Positions 1 to 8,972 of a stretch of DNA of 64,000 nucleotides are shown here, piece after piece; position 1 is the stretch's first letter, and every line of letters begins with the position of its first letter. Made by a program: the position numbers and the translations under genes. Source of the stretch: Paucihalobacter sp036825875. GTDB lineage: Bacteria; Bacteroidota; Bacteroidia; Flavobacteriales; Flavobacteriaceae. The stretch lies in NCBI RefSeq assembly GCF_036825875.1, contig NZ_DAISXK010000012.1:1-64000 (forward strand), in the 5' to 3' direction. The notes under the pieces were generated by a model. It was given only the letters and a program-made list of their open reading frames with translations, did no database searches and was not told where the DNA came from.

Positions 1-49
1 ACCTCCTGCTCCCAAAGCAGGCGCGATGACCGGGCTACGCTACACCCCG
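1..49 (-). tRNA. tRNA-Pro (anticodon TGG), 5' part only
   Basis: Read on the minus strand, position 49 starts CGGGGTG, the 5' acceptor strand typical of bacterial tRNA-Pro, followed by a D arm and the anticodon arm CCTGC-TTTGGGA-GCAGG. The seven-base loop places TGG at positions 34-36, so the tRNA reads proline codons. The variable region, T arm and 3' acceptor strand lie before base 1 of the window, so only about two thirds of the gene is present. A -7 promoter box lies just upstream. Confidence 0.9.
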
Positions 50-61
50 AATTTCGGTTTG

Positions 62-69
62 CAAATATA
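62..69 (-). promoter_or_regulatory. -7 box of the tRNA-Pro promoter
   Basis: The minus strand reads TATATTTG, an exact match to the Bacteroidetes -7 consensus TAnnTTTG, 12 bases upstream of the tRNA 5' end. No TTG is seen at the expected -33 spacing, so only half of the promoter is supported. Confidence 0.45.
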
Positions 70-130
70 TGGCTTTTTATTACCTTAAAAGAATAATTAT
101 AATTAATTTTAAGCTCCAAAATAATTTCTT

Positions 131-1234
131 ATGAACGTCCTATTTAGATTACCATTAATATTTTCACTTTTTATGTTTTTTGCCTGCGCACAAGACAAAA
201 ACCCAGTAAATACAAGCCATACTCATGAAGTAGTTGTAGCTGATTTGCAAATTCCTTGGGGTTTTGTATTTCTTCCTGATGGTTCAATTCTGTATTCTGA
301 AAAAGCGGGACAACTTGTGAAATTCAAAAATGACGAAAAAACTACCATTGAAGGTTTGCCAGAAATTTATGTAAGAGGTCAAGGTGGATTAATGGATATT
401 TTATTGCATCCGAATTACAATGAAAATGGCTGGATTTATTTCACCTACGCTTCATCTGACGATCCTGAAATTGGTGGAAATACTGCAGTTATGCGTGCAA
501 AATTAACCGAAAACACGCTCACAAATCAAGAAGTATTATACAAAGCAACACCAGATTCGAAACGTGGGCAACATTTTGGATCCCGTTTGGCTTTTGATGC
601 GCAAGGTCATTTGTATTTTACTGTTGGTGATAGAGGTGACAGAGATGTTAACCCACAAGACATTACCAGAGACGGCGGAAAAGTTTATAGAATCAATGAC
701 GACGGCACGATTCCTGCCGACAATCCATTTGTAAATGAACCAAATGCTGTAAAGGCAATATATTCATACGGACATCGTAATCCGCAAGGCATGGCTGTTC
801 ATCCTGAAACTGGGGAAATCTGGACGCATGAACACGGTCCAAGAGGCGGTGATGAAATCAATATCATCAAAGCTGGTAAAAATTATGGCTGGCCTGTGAT
901 TAGCTACGGTATCAATTATAATGGTACTTCATTTACAGATTTCACCGAAATGGATGGCATGGAACAACCACTACATTACTGGGATCCATCAATTGCACCC
1001 AGCGGAATGGCCTTTATTTCAAGTGATAAATATCCTGGTTGGAATGGTGATTTATTAGTTGGAGCTTTGAAATTTGAATATTTAGATAAGTGCACCATCG
1101 AAAATGGAAAGGTCACCAAAGAAGAGCGCTTACTAGACGGACTAGGTCGCATTAGAACCGTAGTTCAAGGACCCGATGGATATATCTATGTTGGTATAGA
1201 AAACTTAGGAATCGTTAAATTGCTACAAAAATGA
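131..1234 (+). CDS. PQQ-dependent sugar dehydrogenase (lipoprotein)
   Basis: A 367-residue member of the glucose/sorbosone dehydrogenase (GSDH) family, similar to aldose sugar dehydrogenase YliI. The family is a six-bladed beta-propeller that oxidises sugars with PQQ. Seen in the sequence: a lipoprotein signal ending FFAC (Cys19) so the enzyme is probably membrane-anchored outside the inner membrane; the blades with GHLYFTVGDRGDRD near residues 157-170; YGHRNPQGMAVHPETGEIWTHEHGPRGGDE near 213-241 in two adjacent motifs (SYGHRNPQG and THEHGPRGGDE); and NYGWPVISYG. The next gene, a cytochrome c, starts within its stop codon (ATGA overlap), which suggests that the cytochrome accepts its electrons. 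No PQQ biosynthesis genes are seen, so the cofactor may be scavenged or made elsewhere; the substrate cannot be told. Confidence 0.87.
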   Translation: MNVLFRLPLIFSLFMFFACAQDKNPVNTSHTHEVVVADLQIPWGFVFLPDGSILYSEKAGQLVKFKNDEKTTIEGLPEIYVRGQGGLMDILLHPNYNENGWIYFTYASSDDPEIGGNTAVMRAKLTENTLTNQEVLYKATPDSKRGQHFGSRLAFDAQGHLYFTVGDRGDRDVNPQDITRDGGKVYRINDDGTIPADNPFVNEPNAVKAIYSYGHRNPQGMAVHPETGEIWTHEHGPRGGDEINIIKAGKNYGWPVISYGINYNGTSFTDFTEMDGMEQPLHYWDPSIAPSGMAFISSDKYPGWNGDLLVGALKFEYLDKCTIENGKVTKEERLLDGLGRIRTVVQGPDGYIYVGIENLGIVKLLQK

Positions 1235-1653
1235 ATTTAAAACGCTTAGTTGCCATCTGTTTCATTTCTATATGTTTAAACCTCAATTGTCAAAATAAAC
1301 CCGAATCAAAATTAAGCAGCAATATGGCCGAAAGTATGGAAGAAGGCCGTATCATCTACAACGATTTTTGCATAAGTTGCCATATGGCAAATGGCGAAGG
1401 TGCTGGAAAAGTTTTTCCGCCTTTAGCGAACGCAGATTATCTGAGAGACAATCAAATTGAAAGTATCAAAGCCATAAAATTCGGAATGTCCGGAGAAATT
1501 ACTGTGAATGGTAAAATTTATAACAGTGTTATGTCTCCCTTGGGTCTATCCGATCAAGAAGTTGCCGATGTAATGAATTACATAAATAACAGCTGGGGAA
1601 ATAGCAAAGATCATTTTTATACCAAAGCTGAAGTTTCAAAAATCAAACCCTAG
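1231..1653 (+). CDS. class I cytochrome c lipoprotein
   Basis: A 140-residue small c-type cytochrome. A lipoprotein signal ends LNLNC (Cys20). The haem-binding motif CISCH is at residues 47-51 and a plausible Met axial ligand is Met101 (SVMSPLG), followed by the C-terminal helix that class I cytochromes have (DQEVADVMNYINN). Its ATG overlaps the stop of the sugar dehydrogenase gene by four bases (ATGA), so the two are probably translated together. I infer that it carries electrons from that PQQ enzyme to the respiratory chain; the sequence does not show the partner directly. Confidence 0.87.
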   Translation: MNLKRLVAICFISICLNLNCQNKPESKLSSNMAESMEEGRIIYNDFCISCHMANGEGAGKVFPPLANADYLRDNQIESIKAIKFGMSGEITVNGKIYNSVMSPLGLSDQEVADVMNYINNSWGNSKDHFYTKAEVSKIKP

Positions 1654-1703
1654 AATTTAGAGCAAAAGCTTATTTTTGTAGCTGTACTTATAAAAAATTA
1701 ATT

Positions 1704-2330
1704 ATGCTCATCATTGGTATAGCAGGTGGCACCGGATGTGGAAAAACCACAGTCGTTTCTCAAATATTAAACGAACTTCCTGCTGGAGAAGTTGGTGTGA
1801 TTTCGCAAGACTCCTATTACAAAGACACTTCCCACCTCAGTTATGATGAGCGTGTTGCTATCAATTTTGACCACCCAAGATCCATCGATTTCGAATTGCT
1901 CGAAGAGCATCTAAAGGAACTTAAAAAAGGCCGAATCATCAATCAACCCGTATATTCTTTTGTAAACCACAATCGCACCAGCGATATTATTGTTACACAT
2001 CCAAGAAAAGTAATGATTGTTGAAGGCATTTTAATACTTACGCATCCAGAACTTAGAAACATGTTTGATATTAAAATATACGTTCATGCCGATAGCGACG
2101 AAAGATTAATAAGACGCTTAAAAAGAGACATTAATGAACGCGGAAGAGATATAGACGAAGTGCTCGCAAGATATCAGAATACGCTGAAACCAATGCACCA
2201 GCAATTTATCGAGCCTACGAAAGAATACGCCGATATTATCATCCCAAATAATAAATACAATACAGTTGCAGTTGATATAGTAAAAACCATCATAAACGAA
2301 CGCTTGCTATATGACCAAAACAAAGTCTAA
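1704..2330 (+). CDS. udk: uridine kinase
   Basis: A 208-residue cytosolic P-loop kinase that phosphorylates uridine (and cytidine) in pyrimidine salvage. Walker A is GGTGCGKTT at residues 8-16. Other family landmarks are SQDSYYKD, the NFDHPRSIDF segment that contacts the nucleoside, QPVYSFVNHNR, and VEGILIL. Length is normal. A -7 box (TATTTTTG, 1671-1678) lies 25 bases before the ATG, so a promoter probably starts here and serves the run udk-divIC-mutA-lipoprotein-mutB. The 3' end overlaps the next gene by 20 bases. Confidence 0.93.
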   Translation: MLIIGIAGGTGCGKTTVVSQILNELPAGEVGVISQDSYYKDTSHLSYDERVAINFDHPRSIDFELLEEHLKELKKGRIINQPVYSFVNHNRTSDIIVTHPRKVMIVEGILILTHPELRNMFDIKIYVHADSDERLIRRLKRDINERGRDIDEVLARYQNTLKPMHQQFIEPTKEYADIIIPNNKYNTVAVDIVKTIINERLLYDQNKV

Positions 2331-2640
2331 ATTAAAATACCTTAAACCACTCAAAAATCCATTTGTTATCATTTTGATAATATTTGTGGTGTGGATGACA
2401 TTTTTCGATGCAAATTCGTACCTTATCCATAGAGAGCTGAACAAAGAAATCAGTGATTTAGAGCTAGAAAAAAACTACTACAAGCGTGAAATAGAGACCG
2501 ATAAAAAAGCTATCAAAGAACTATCAGCGGAAGAAGGAATGGAAAAATTAGCACGTGAAAAATACTATATGAAAAAAGAAAATGAAGATATCTATATTAT
2601 AGAATACGAAGATAGTATTGCAAAATCGGATCAAAAATGA
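2311..2640 (+). CDS. FtsB/DivIC-type septum formation initiator
   Basis: A 109-residue bitopic membrane protein of the septum formation initiator family. One membrane segment spans roughly residues 16-36 (VIILIIFVVWMTFF), followed by a charged heptad-type coiled coil (about 43-75) and a short tail with the family's EKLAREKYYMKK signature. Proteins of this type form a bridge with FtsL/FtsQ in the divisome. The gene overlaps udk by 20 bases and mutA by four bases (ATGA). Family membership is clear from the architecture; whether it is called FtsB or DivIC is a naming choice. Confidence 0.82.
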   Translation: MTKTKSKLKYLKPLKNPFVIILIIFVVWMTFFDANSYLIHRELNKEISDLELEKNYYKREIETDKKAIKELSAEEGMEKLAREKYYMKKENEDIYIIEYEDSIAKSDQK

Positions 2641-4004
2641 CAAAACAACTTTTTGACATATTTCCTGAAGTTTCTGCAGCGCAATGGAAACAAAAAATTC
2701 AATATGACTTAAAAGGTGACGATTATAATAACACCTTAATTTGGACTAGCAATGAAGGTATTAATGTAAAACCGTTTTATCACCCTGATGATTTTTCATC
2801 CATTAATCAAGATGGGGCTTCAACGCATAAAAAATGGAATATCAACCAGACAATTTATGCAGGTAACTCCCAAATGGCCAATAAAAAAGCATTAGAAGCC
2901 ATAGAAAAAGGTGCAGAAAGCATTAAGTTCTTAATTGCAGACAATTCAATAAATATCAACCAACTTCTAAAAAATATAGACCTTACTAAGACCATCGTTT
3001 ATTTAGATTGTTTGTTTCTGTCTCCAGACTACATAAAAGCTATTTCAAAAAATAACTTAGACAGCCTTATTATAACCGCCGACATTATTCAAAATCTATG
3101 TAAAACAGGTAACTGGTATAAAGATTACACCTTTGATCAAGCCAATTTCATAGAAATAATAAAAGCAACAAATACTATTACAATAAACAGTTCGCTTTAT
3201 CAAAATGCTGGCGCTAATATGGTTCAAGAACTTGCCTACAGTTTGGCGCACGCATATGAGTATTTAAACCTTTTAAATAATGAATTCAATGAAAGCCAAA
3301 AACAAACTTTAAAAGTTGTTTTTGAAATCTCCGTTGGAAGTAATTACTTTTTTGAAATCGCAAAAATAAAAGCACTGAGAATACTTTGGAAAAGCTTGGC
3401 TGAGGAATTTAGCGTAAATTCAGATTGTATCATTTTTGTAACTCCAAGTAATAGAAATAAAACTATTTACGATTACAACATCAATATGTTGCGCACTACC
3501 ACTGAATGCATGAGCGCCATATTAGGTGGTGCAAATACTATTTGCAATTCACCTTACGACGCTATTTACCACAAAGACAATGATTTTGGCGAACGTATTG
3601 CTAGAAATCAGCTGCTCATTTTGAAACACGAAAGCTATTTTGATAAGGTGACAAATGCCGCCGACGGCACCTATTATATTGAAAATTTAATCAATCAGCT
3701 TTGTGAAAAAGCACTTAATTTATTTAAAGATATTGAAGCAAATGGTGGATTTCTATCCCAATTAAAATCAGGAACCATTCAACGTAAAATAAAGGAAAGT
3801 GCACAGTTAGAACAAGCGCAATTTAACAAGGGTGAACTAATTTTACTAGGCACCAACAGGCACCCAAATCCGGAAGACAAAATGAAACATGAACTTGAAT
3901 TGTTTCCTTTTGTAAAACGAAATCCAAGAAAAACCTTAATCGAGCCCATAATTGAAAAAAGATTGGCCGAAGAAACCGAACAAAACAGACTTAACAATGA
4001 ATAG
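2637..4004 (+). CDS. mutA: methylmalonyl-CoA mutase small (beta) subunit
   Basis: A 455-residue protein with the TIM-barrel part of methylmalonyl-CoA mutase. Seen: FPEVSAAQWKQKIQYDLKG at the N-terminus, the inner barrel segments, FEISVGSNYFFEIAKIKALRILW, TTTECMSAILGGAN, and GTYYIENLINQLCEKA. It lacks the B12-binding domain and so must be the non-catalytic partner of the large subunit at 4644; heterodimeric enzymes of this kind interconvert succinyl-CoA and methylmalonyl-CoA in propionate metabolism. At 455 residues it is shorter than the classic small subunit, which keeps a vestigial C-terminal domain; short forms are usual in this lineage as far as I recall. It starts inside the divIC stop (ATGA) and ends overlapping the lipoprotein gene. 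Confidence 0.9.
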   Translation: MTKQLFDIFPEVSAAQWKQKIQYDLKGDDYNNTLIWTSNEGINVKPFYHPDDFSSINQDGASTHKKWNINQTIYAGNSQMANKKALEAIEKGAESIKFLIADNSININQLLKNIDLTKTIVYLDCLFLSPDYIKAISKNNLDSLIITADIIQNLCKTGNWYKDYTFDQANFIEIIKATNTITINSSLYQNAGANMVQELAYSLAHAYEYLNLLNNEFNESQKQTLKVVFEISVGSNYFFEIAKIKALRILWKSLAEEFSVNSDCIIFVTPSNRNKTIYDYNINMLRTTTECMSAILGGANTICNSPYDAIYHKDNDFGERIARNQLLILKHESYFDKVTNAADGTYYIENLINQLCEKALNLFKDIEANGGFLSQLKSGTIQRKIKESAQLEQAQFNKGELILLGTNRHPNPEDKMKHELELFPFVKRNPRKTLIEPIIEKRLAEETEQNRLNNE

Positions 4005-4644
4005 TAATATAACCCAATACTTCTTATTAATTTTTTGCCTTTTAGCACTAACAACATCCTGTATAGATGATGTTAACCAACTAAGTAACTGGGGTAATGA
4101 TCCTGCAACAAATGATCTTCCCGGTAATTATCATTTTTTAGAAAAACAAGGTATTAAGATTTTTCTTCCTGAAAAATTCAATAGAGTCAACAACTACGAC
4201 TTTAAAAAATATGCAGACTCCTTAGGTAAAAATTACGCCTATAGTTTTAATATTCACCAACCAAAAGAAGCACTTTATAAAGACACAAATTCGTACACTT
4301 ACATCGATAAATCAAACCAAGAAACCTATTCCATTACAGTACTTCCACAACAAAAATTTGTGGAAGCAGATGCAAAAAATTTATTAACAACCATCAGAGG
4401 TTACCAAGATAATGCCATTGGAAAATCAAAAGTAAATTTTAAAAAACAAACCGCTATGTTTTTCGACAATAGTGGTGTTCAAATTTTTAAAACGGTATAT
4501 AAGGTTGAAAATAAAACCCTAAAAACTGAGAGCTTTCATTATAGTTATTTTCTATCCAATAAAAATCACACGGTTTTTGTAAACCTGACTTCACCTAATG
4601 AAGAAGAAAATTTTGACTTATATCTGCAAAAAATGATTTTGTAA
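3997..4644 (+). CDS. unknown lipoprotein between mutA and mutB
   Basis: A 215-residue protein of unknown function. I chose the ATG at 3997 because it gives a compact lipoprotein signal (MNSNITQYFLLIFCLLALTT before Cys21); an earlier in-frame ATG would add 15 polar residues inside mutA. The mature part is a mixed alpha/beta domain rich in Lys, Asn and aromatic residues with no motif I recognise. The start overlaps the mutA stop by eight bases and the stop overlaps the mutB ATG by one base (TAATG), so it is coupled to both subunits of a cytosolic enzyme although it should sit in the envelope. Its role is open. Confidence 0.75.
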   Translation: MNSNITQYFLLIFCLLALTTSCIDDVNQLSNWGNDPATNDLPGNYHFLEKQGIKIFLPEKFNRVNNYDFKKYADSLGKNYAYSFNIHQPKEALYKDTNSYTYIDKSNQETYSITVLPQQKFVEADAKNLLTTIRGYQDNAIGKSKVNFKKQTAMFFDNSGVQIFKTVYKVENKTLKTESFHYSYFLSNKNHTVFVNLTSPNEEENFDLYLQKMIL

Positions 4645-6809
4645 TGGCCCGAAAAAACATTCAACATATCAAATTAAAATATCTCGAAAAGTCATCGGAT
4701 TTCATTGAAAACGTTGATCAAAATCATTTTACAACTGCCGAAGGCATCCAATTAAAATCCCAATACTCAAAAGACGATTTAAAAGATGTTGAACATCTAA
4801 ATTTCGCAGCAGGAATAGCGCCGTTTCTTCGCGGTCCTTACAGTACCATGTTTGTAAGAAGACCATGGACCATCCGTCAATATGCCGGTTTTTCAACTGC
4901 CGAAGATAGCAATGCTTTTTATCGCAGAAATTTGGCTTCAGGTCAAAAAGGGCTTTCAGTAGCCTTCGATTTAGCAACGCATCGTGGCTACGATTCCGAT
5001 CATGAACGCGTAATTGGCGATGTTGGTAAAGCTGGCGTAGCTATAGATTCGGTTGAGGATATGAAAATTCTTTTTGATCAAATTCCGCTCGACCAAATGA
5101 GCGTTTCCATGACCATGAATGGCGCTGTATTACCCATTATGGCATTCTATATTGTGGCAGCAGAAGAACAAGGAGTTACGCCAGCAAAGCTCTCTGGTAC
5201 CATTCAGAATGATATTCTAAAGGAATTCATGGTGCGTAATACCTACATTTATCCGCCAACACCATCGATGAAAATTATATCAGATATTTTTGAATACACG
5301 AGCAAAAACATGCCTAAATTCAATAGTATCAGTATTTCTGGTTACCACATGCAGGAAGCAGGTGCGACTTGTGATATAGAACTGGCCTATACTTTGGCTG
5401 ACGGATTAGAATACATACGAAAAGGCCTTGAAACAGGCATGGATATTGACACTTTTGCCCCTAGATTGTCCTTTTTCTGGGCGATTGGCATGAATCATTT
5501 TATGGAGATAGCTAAAATGAGAGCTGCTAGAATGCTATGGGCAAAAATTGTAAAACAATTCAATCCAAAGGATGAAAAATCTTTAGCATTGCGTACCCAT
5601 TGTCAAACATCGGGGTGGAGTTTAACTGAGCAAGATCCGTTTAATAATGTTGCACGAACTTGTATTGAAGCTAGTGCCGCAGCTTTTGGCGGCACCCAAA
5701 GTTTGCATACCAATGCTTTAGATGAAGCCATTGCATTGCCAACCGATTTTTCAGCGAGAATTGCTCGAAATACCCAGATTTACTTACAAGAAGAAACTAA
5801 AATCACCAAGACTGTTGACCCTTGGGCTGGTAGTTATTACGTTGAAAAATTAACACATGATATTGCTCAGAAAGCTTGGACTTTAATAGAAGAAGTTGAA
5901 AGTTTGGGTGGCATGACCAAAGCCATTGAAGCTAGCATTCCAAAATTGCGTATTGAGGAAGCTGCTGCCAAAAAACAAGCCCGAATTGACTCAGGACAAG
6001 ATATTATTGTTGGCGTCAATAAATATAGACTTTTAGAAGAAGATCCTATTCAAACTTTAGAAGTTGACAATCAAAGTGTGCGCAACCAACAAATTGAAAA
6101 ATTAAAACAAATTAAAGCGCAACGAAACAAAGGTCAAGTAGAGAAGGCACTTTCAAATCTTTCGGCTGCTGCAAAAATTATCAGTGAAGATTCTGAGGTC
6201 TCAAGCCCGGAGCAAAGCGATAATTTATTAGCTTTAGCCGTAGAAGCTGCTAGGCATCGTGCCACATTAGGCGAAATAAGTGATGCATTAGAAGTAGCTT
6301 TCGGTAGATATAAAGCTCAAATTAAATCCTTTTCAGGCGTGTATAGCAAAGAAATTAAAGACGACAGTTCGTTTAAAAAAGCCAGAGAACTTGCCGATAA
6401 ATTTGCCGAACAAGACGGTAGAAGACCGCGCATAATGATCGCAAAAATGGGACAGGACGGTCATGATCGCGGCGCAAAAGTAGTGGCTACTGGCTATGCA
6501 GATGTTGGTTTTGACGTCGATATCGGACCGCTTTTTCAAACACCCAAAGAAGCAGCCAAACAAGCCGTTGAAAATGATGTTCATATTCTAGGTGTATCCT
6601 CTTTAGCGGCTGGTCATAAAACCCTCGTACCACAAGTTATACAAGAATTAAATAATTATGGCAGAGATGATATTATGGTGATTGTCGGAGGTGTTATTCC
6701 AAAACAAGATTACCAATTTTTATTCGATGCTGGCGCTATCGCTGTATTTGGTCCAGGCACTAGAATTAGTGATGCCGCCATCCAAATTTTAGAGATTTTG
6801 ATTGATTAA
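4644..6809 (+). CDS. mutB: methylmalonyl-CoA mutase large (alpha) subunit
   Basis: A 721-residue catalytic subunit. The N-terminal barrel carries RPWTIRQYAGFSTAEDSN, GQKGLSVAFDLATHRGYDSD and GYHMQEAGA; a linker spans roughly 490-590; and the C-terminal B12-binding domain has the DxHxxG motif (DGHDRG, His607 as the lower cobalt ligand), followed by the SSLAAGHKTLVP and GGVIPKQDY segments. Length and all landmark motifs are normal. With the subunit at 2637 it interconverts (R)-methylmalonyl-CoA and succinyl-CoA. The last gene of the udk-mutB run. The chaperone GTPase gene meaB is not in the window. Confidence 0.95.
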   Translation: MARKNIQHIKLKYLEKSSDFIENVDQNHFTTAEGIQLKSQYSKDDLKDVEHLNFAAGIAPFLRGPYSTMFVRRPWTIRQYAGFSTAEDSNAFYRRNLASGQKGLSVAFDLATHRGYDSDHERVIGDVGKAGVAIDSVEDMKILFDQIPLDQMSVSMTMNGAVLPIMAFYIVAAEEQGVTPAKLSGTIQNDILKEFMVRNTYIYPPTPSMKIISDIFEYTSKNMPKFNSISISGYHMQEAGATCDIELAYTLADGLEYIRKGLETGMDIDTFAPRLSFFWAIGMNHFMEIAKMRAARMLWAKIVKQFNPKDEKSLALRTHCQTSGWSLTEQDPFNNVARTCIEASAAAFGGTQSLHTNALDEAIALPTDFSARIARNTQIYLQEETKITKTVDPWAGSYYVEKLTHDIAQKAWTLIEEVESLGGMTKAIEASIPKLRIEEAAAKKQARIDSGQDIIVGVNKYRLLEEDPIQTLEVDNQSVRNQQIEKLKQIKAQRNKGQVEKALSNLSAAAKIISEDSEVSSPEQSDNLLALAVEAARHRATLGEISDALEVAFGRYKAQIKSFSGVYSKEIKDDSSFKKARELADKFAEQDGRRPRIMIAKMGQDGHDRGAKVVATGYADVGFDVDIGPLFQTPKEAAKQAVENDVHILGVSSLAAGHKTLVPQVIQELNNYGRDDIMVIVGGVIPKQDYQFLFDAGAIAVFGPGTRISDAAIQILEILID

Positions 6810-7305
6810 TTTACTTTAAAATATCCCAAGGTAAACCATCAATAATGCCGTTATTACGGGTAATATCATTAACAAAGATGTTAGATAAATTATTAAATTT
6901 ATCATTGGAACATTATTGTTTGTTTTTTTTAGAATTTTTCATACAATTTAGAGCCATTATTTATGGGACAAAATTAAATACATTTATACCACTGAATAGC
7001 ATCAAAATTACCCATTGCTACAACTAGATTAATCTTATATACTATTTGTTAACAGTATTTTATGATTTACGAACCTCAAATATAAGTATCAAGTATCTCA
7101 AATGAAGTTTCGAACATCTAACTGAAAAACTAGAGTTAGTGCGCGTAATGTTAACTATTATAAAATTTATGCTTTACTGTAGTATATTTAATTGGCTCAC
7201 AACACTGAGCATATTTAATCATTTATAGATACCATTGTTAACAATTTCGGTTTTTTAAACTCATAATTAATCGTATTTTTAACCTTTGAAAAACCAAATC
7301 AATTA
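6810..7305. other. 496-bp AT-rich spacer before parA
   Basis: No convincing intact gene. The left end holds a possible minus-strand C-terminal coding remnant (separate entry). The rest is strongly AT-rich with three GTTAAC hexamers (7048, 7150, 7237); the last is the centre of a perfect 12-base palindrome ATTGTTAACAAT (7234-7245) about 60 bases before parA, a possible operator or promoter element. CTAACT...AGTTAG near 7120-7140 can form a small hairpin but has no U tract. No DnaA-box cluster or parS site was found. Confidence 0.5.
6811..6912 (-). pseudogene. possible remnant of a gene 3' end
   Basis: On the minus strand a 33-codon frame opens after a stop at 6913-6915 and ends at the TAA at 6811-6813. 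Its last residues, DITRNNGIIDGLPWDILK, look like a real protein C-terminus, with balanced composition and a Trp, unlike the low-complexity translation of the flanking AT-rich DNA. There is no start codon or upstream body, so if it was a gene only its tail is left, end to end with the mutB 3' end. I do not recognise the family. It may also be chance. Confidence 0.25.
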
Positions 7306-8073
7306 ATGGGTAAAATCATTGCTATTGCCAACCAAAAAGGCGGCGTTGGAAAAACAACAACTTCTGTAAACCTTGCGGCTTCACTCGGTGTTCTAGATAA
7401 AAAAGTGCTACTTATAGATGCCGATCCTCAGGCCAATGCCTCTTCGGGTTTAGGTATTGATGTTGATAGCGTAGAAACTGGGTCTTATCAACTCCTAGAA
7501 CACACAGCTTCGGCCGAAGCTTGCATTATACCTACCAATGCGCCAAACGTAGAAATTATTCCCGCACACATAGACTTAGTCGCCATAGAAATAGAACTTG
7601 TTGATAAAGATGAACGCGAATACATGCTTAAAAAAGCGATCACAAATTTAAAATCATCTTATGATTTTATTTTAATTGATTGCGCACCATCGCTAGGTTT
7701 ACTGACGCTAAATGCCTTAACAGCAGCCGATTCCGTGATTATTCCTATACAATGTGAATATTTCGCGTTGGAAGGTTTGGGGAAATTACTAAATACCATC
7801 AAAAGTGTCCAAAAAATTCACAATGCAGAGCTAGATATTGAAGGCATGCTCTTAACTATGTTCGATTCAAGGTTAAGACTTTCTAATCAAGTAGTTGAAG
7901 AAGTTCAAAAACACTTCAGCGATATGGTTTTTGACACCATTATTCAGCGTAATGTAAAACTCGGCGAAGCACCTAGTTATGGTGAAAGTATAATCAATTA
8001 CGATGTTGGAAGTAAAGGTGCCTCAAATTACCTTAGTTTGGCACGTGAAATTATCAAGAAAAATGATGCATAA
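7306..8073 (+). CDS. parA: chromosome partitioning ATPase ParA
   Basis: A 255-residue ParA/Soj ATPase that works with ParB to move and separate chromosome origins. The deviant Walker A box KGGVGKTTT is at residues 11-19, Walker A' is LLIDADPQANASSGLG, and Walker B is FILIDCAPSLGLLTLNAL. Length is that of chromosomal Soj. The stop overlaps the parB ATG by one base (TAATG). The order parA-parB-DUF5683-dapB-lepB-WbqC is a recurrent block in Flavobacteriia. Confidence 0.95.
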   Translation: MGKIIAIANQKGGVGKTTTSVNLAASLGVLDKKVLLIDADPQANASSGLGIDVDSVETGSYQLLEHTASAEACIIPTNAPNVEIIPAHIDLVAIEIELVDKDEREYMLKKAITNLKSSYDFILIDCAPSLGLLTLNALTAADSVIIPIQCEYFALEGLGKLLNTIKSVQKIHNAELDIEGMLLTMFDSRLRLSNQVVEEVQKHFSDMVFDTIIQRNVKLGEAPSYGESIINYDVGSKGASNYLSLAREIIKKNDA

Positions 8074-8972
8074 TGGCCAAAGCAATCAAAAAACAGGCAT
8101 TAGGTAGAGGACTTTCAGCACTGCTTAAAGATCCATCAAACGACATAAAAAGCATTCAGGATAAAAATGCTGATAAAGTTGTAGGGAACATTGTAGAATT
8201 AGATCTTGAAGCTATTGAAATAAATCCATTTCAGCCGCGTACAAACTTCAACGAAGAAACGCTTTTAGAACTTGCTTCTTCCATTAAAGAACTTGGCGTT
8301 ATTCAGCCGATTACAGTTAGAAAAATAGAATTCAATAAATACCAACTGGTTTCTGGAGAACGTCGTTATAGAGCTTCTAAACTTATTGGATTACAAACCA
8401 TCCCTTCATATATTAGAATTGCCAACGACCAAGAATCATTGGAAATGGCCTTGGTTGAAAATATTCAACGTCAAGATTTAGACCCTATTGAAATTGCACT
8501 GTCGTACCAAAGATTAATAGACGAAATCGCCCTTACACAAGAACAAATGAGCGACCGTGTTGGGAAAAAACGATCAACCATAGCCAATTATTTACGCTTG
8601 TTAAAACTTGACCCAATTGTACAAACTGGGATGCGAGATGGCTTTATATCTATGGGACACGGCAGAGCAATCATAACAATAGAAGATCAAACTAAACAGC
8701 TTGATGTTTACGAAAAGATTATTAGCAATCAATTATCGGTGAGGCAAACTGAAGCTTTGGTTAAGGCTATGCAAAATCCTTCTTCCAGTACACCAGCGCC
8801 TACTACCGAAACACCTAAGCATATCAAAAAAGGTATTAAAGAATTTTCGGAATACTTTGGCCATAAAATAGACGTTAAAGTAGCTAAGAATGGAGCTGGA
8901 AAAATTACAATCCCTTTTCATTCAGAAGAAGATTTTAGCAGAATTATTAAACTTGTGAAAGGTGCCAAATAA
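8073..8972 (+). CDS. parB: chromosome partitioning protein ParB
   Basis: A 299-residue ParB/Spo0J protein. It begins with the family start KKQALGRGLSALLKD, then the nuclease-like CTP-binding N-domain with LVSGERRYRASKL and the VENIQRQDLDPIEIALSY box, then a helix-turn-helix (EQMSDRVGKKRSTIANYLRLLKL) in two parts, and a C-terminal dimerisation domain after a Ser/Pro/Thr linker near residues 230-245. It binds parS and loads the partition complex. A convincing parS site was not found in the window. Its stop lies inside the next gene, which starts with GTG at 8962. Confidence 0.95.
   Translation: MAKAIKKQALGRGLSALLKDPSNDIKSIQDKNADKVVGNIVELDLEAIEINPFQPRTNFNEETLLELASSIKELGVIQPITVRKIEFNKYQLVSGERRYRASKLIGLQTIPSYIRIANDQESLEMALVENIQRQDLDPIEIALSYQRLIDEIALTQEQMSDRVGKKRSTIANYLRLLKLDPIVQTGMRDGFISMGHGRAIITIEDQTKQLDVYEKIISNQLSVRQTEALVKAMQNPSSSTPAPTTETPKHIKKGIKEFSEYFGHKIDVKVAKNGAGKITIPFHSEEDFSRIIKLVKGAK

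Noticed and set aside
6845..7027. 60-codon ORF in the spacer upstream of parA
   Set aside because: Low-complexity AT-rich translation with no family look and no ribosome-binding context; it overlaps the remnant on the other strand.
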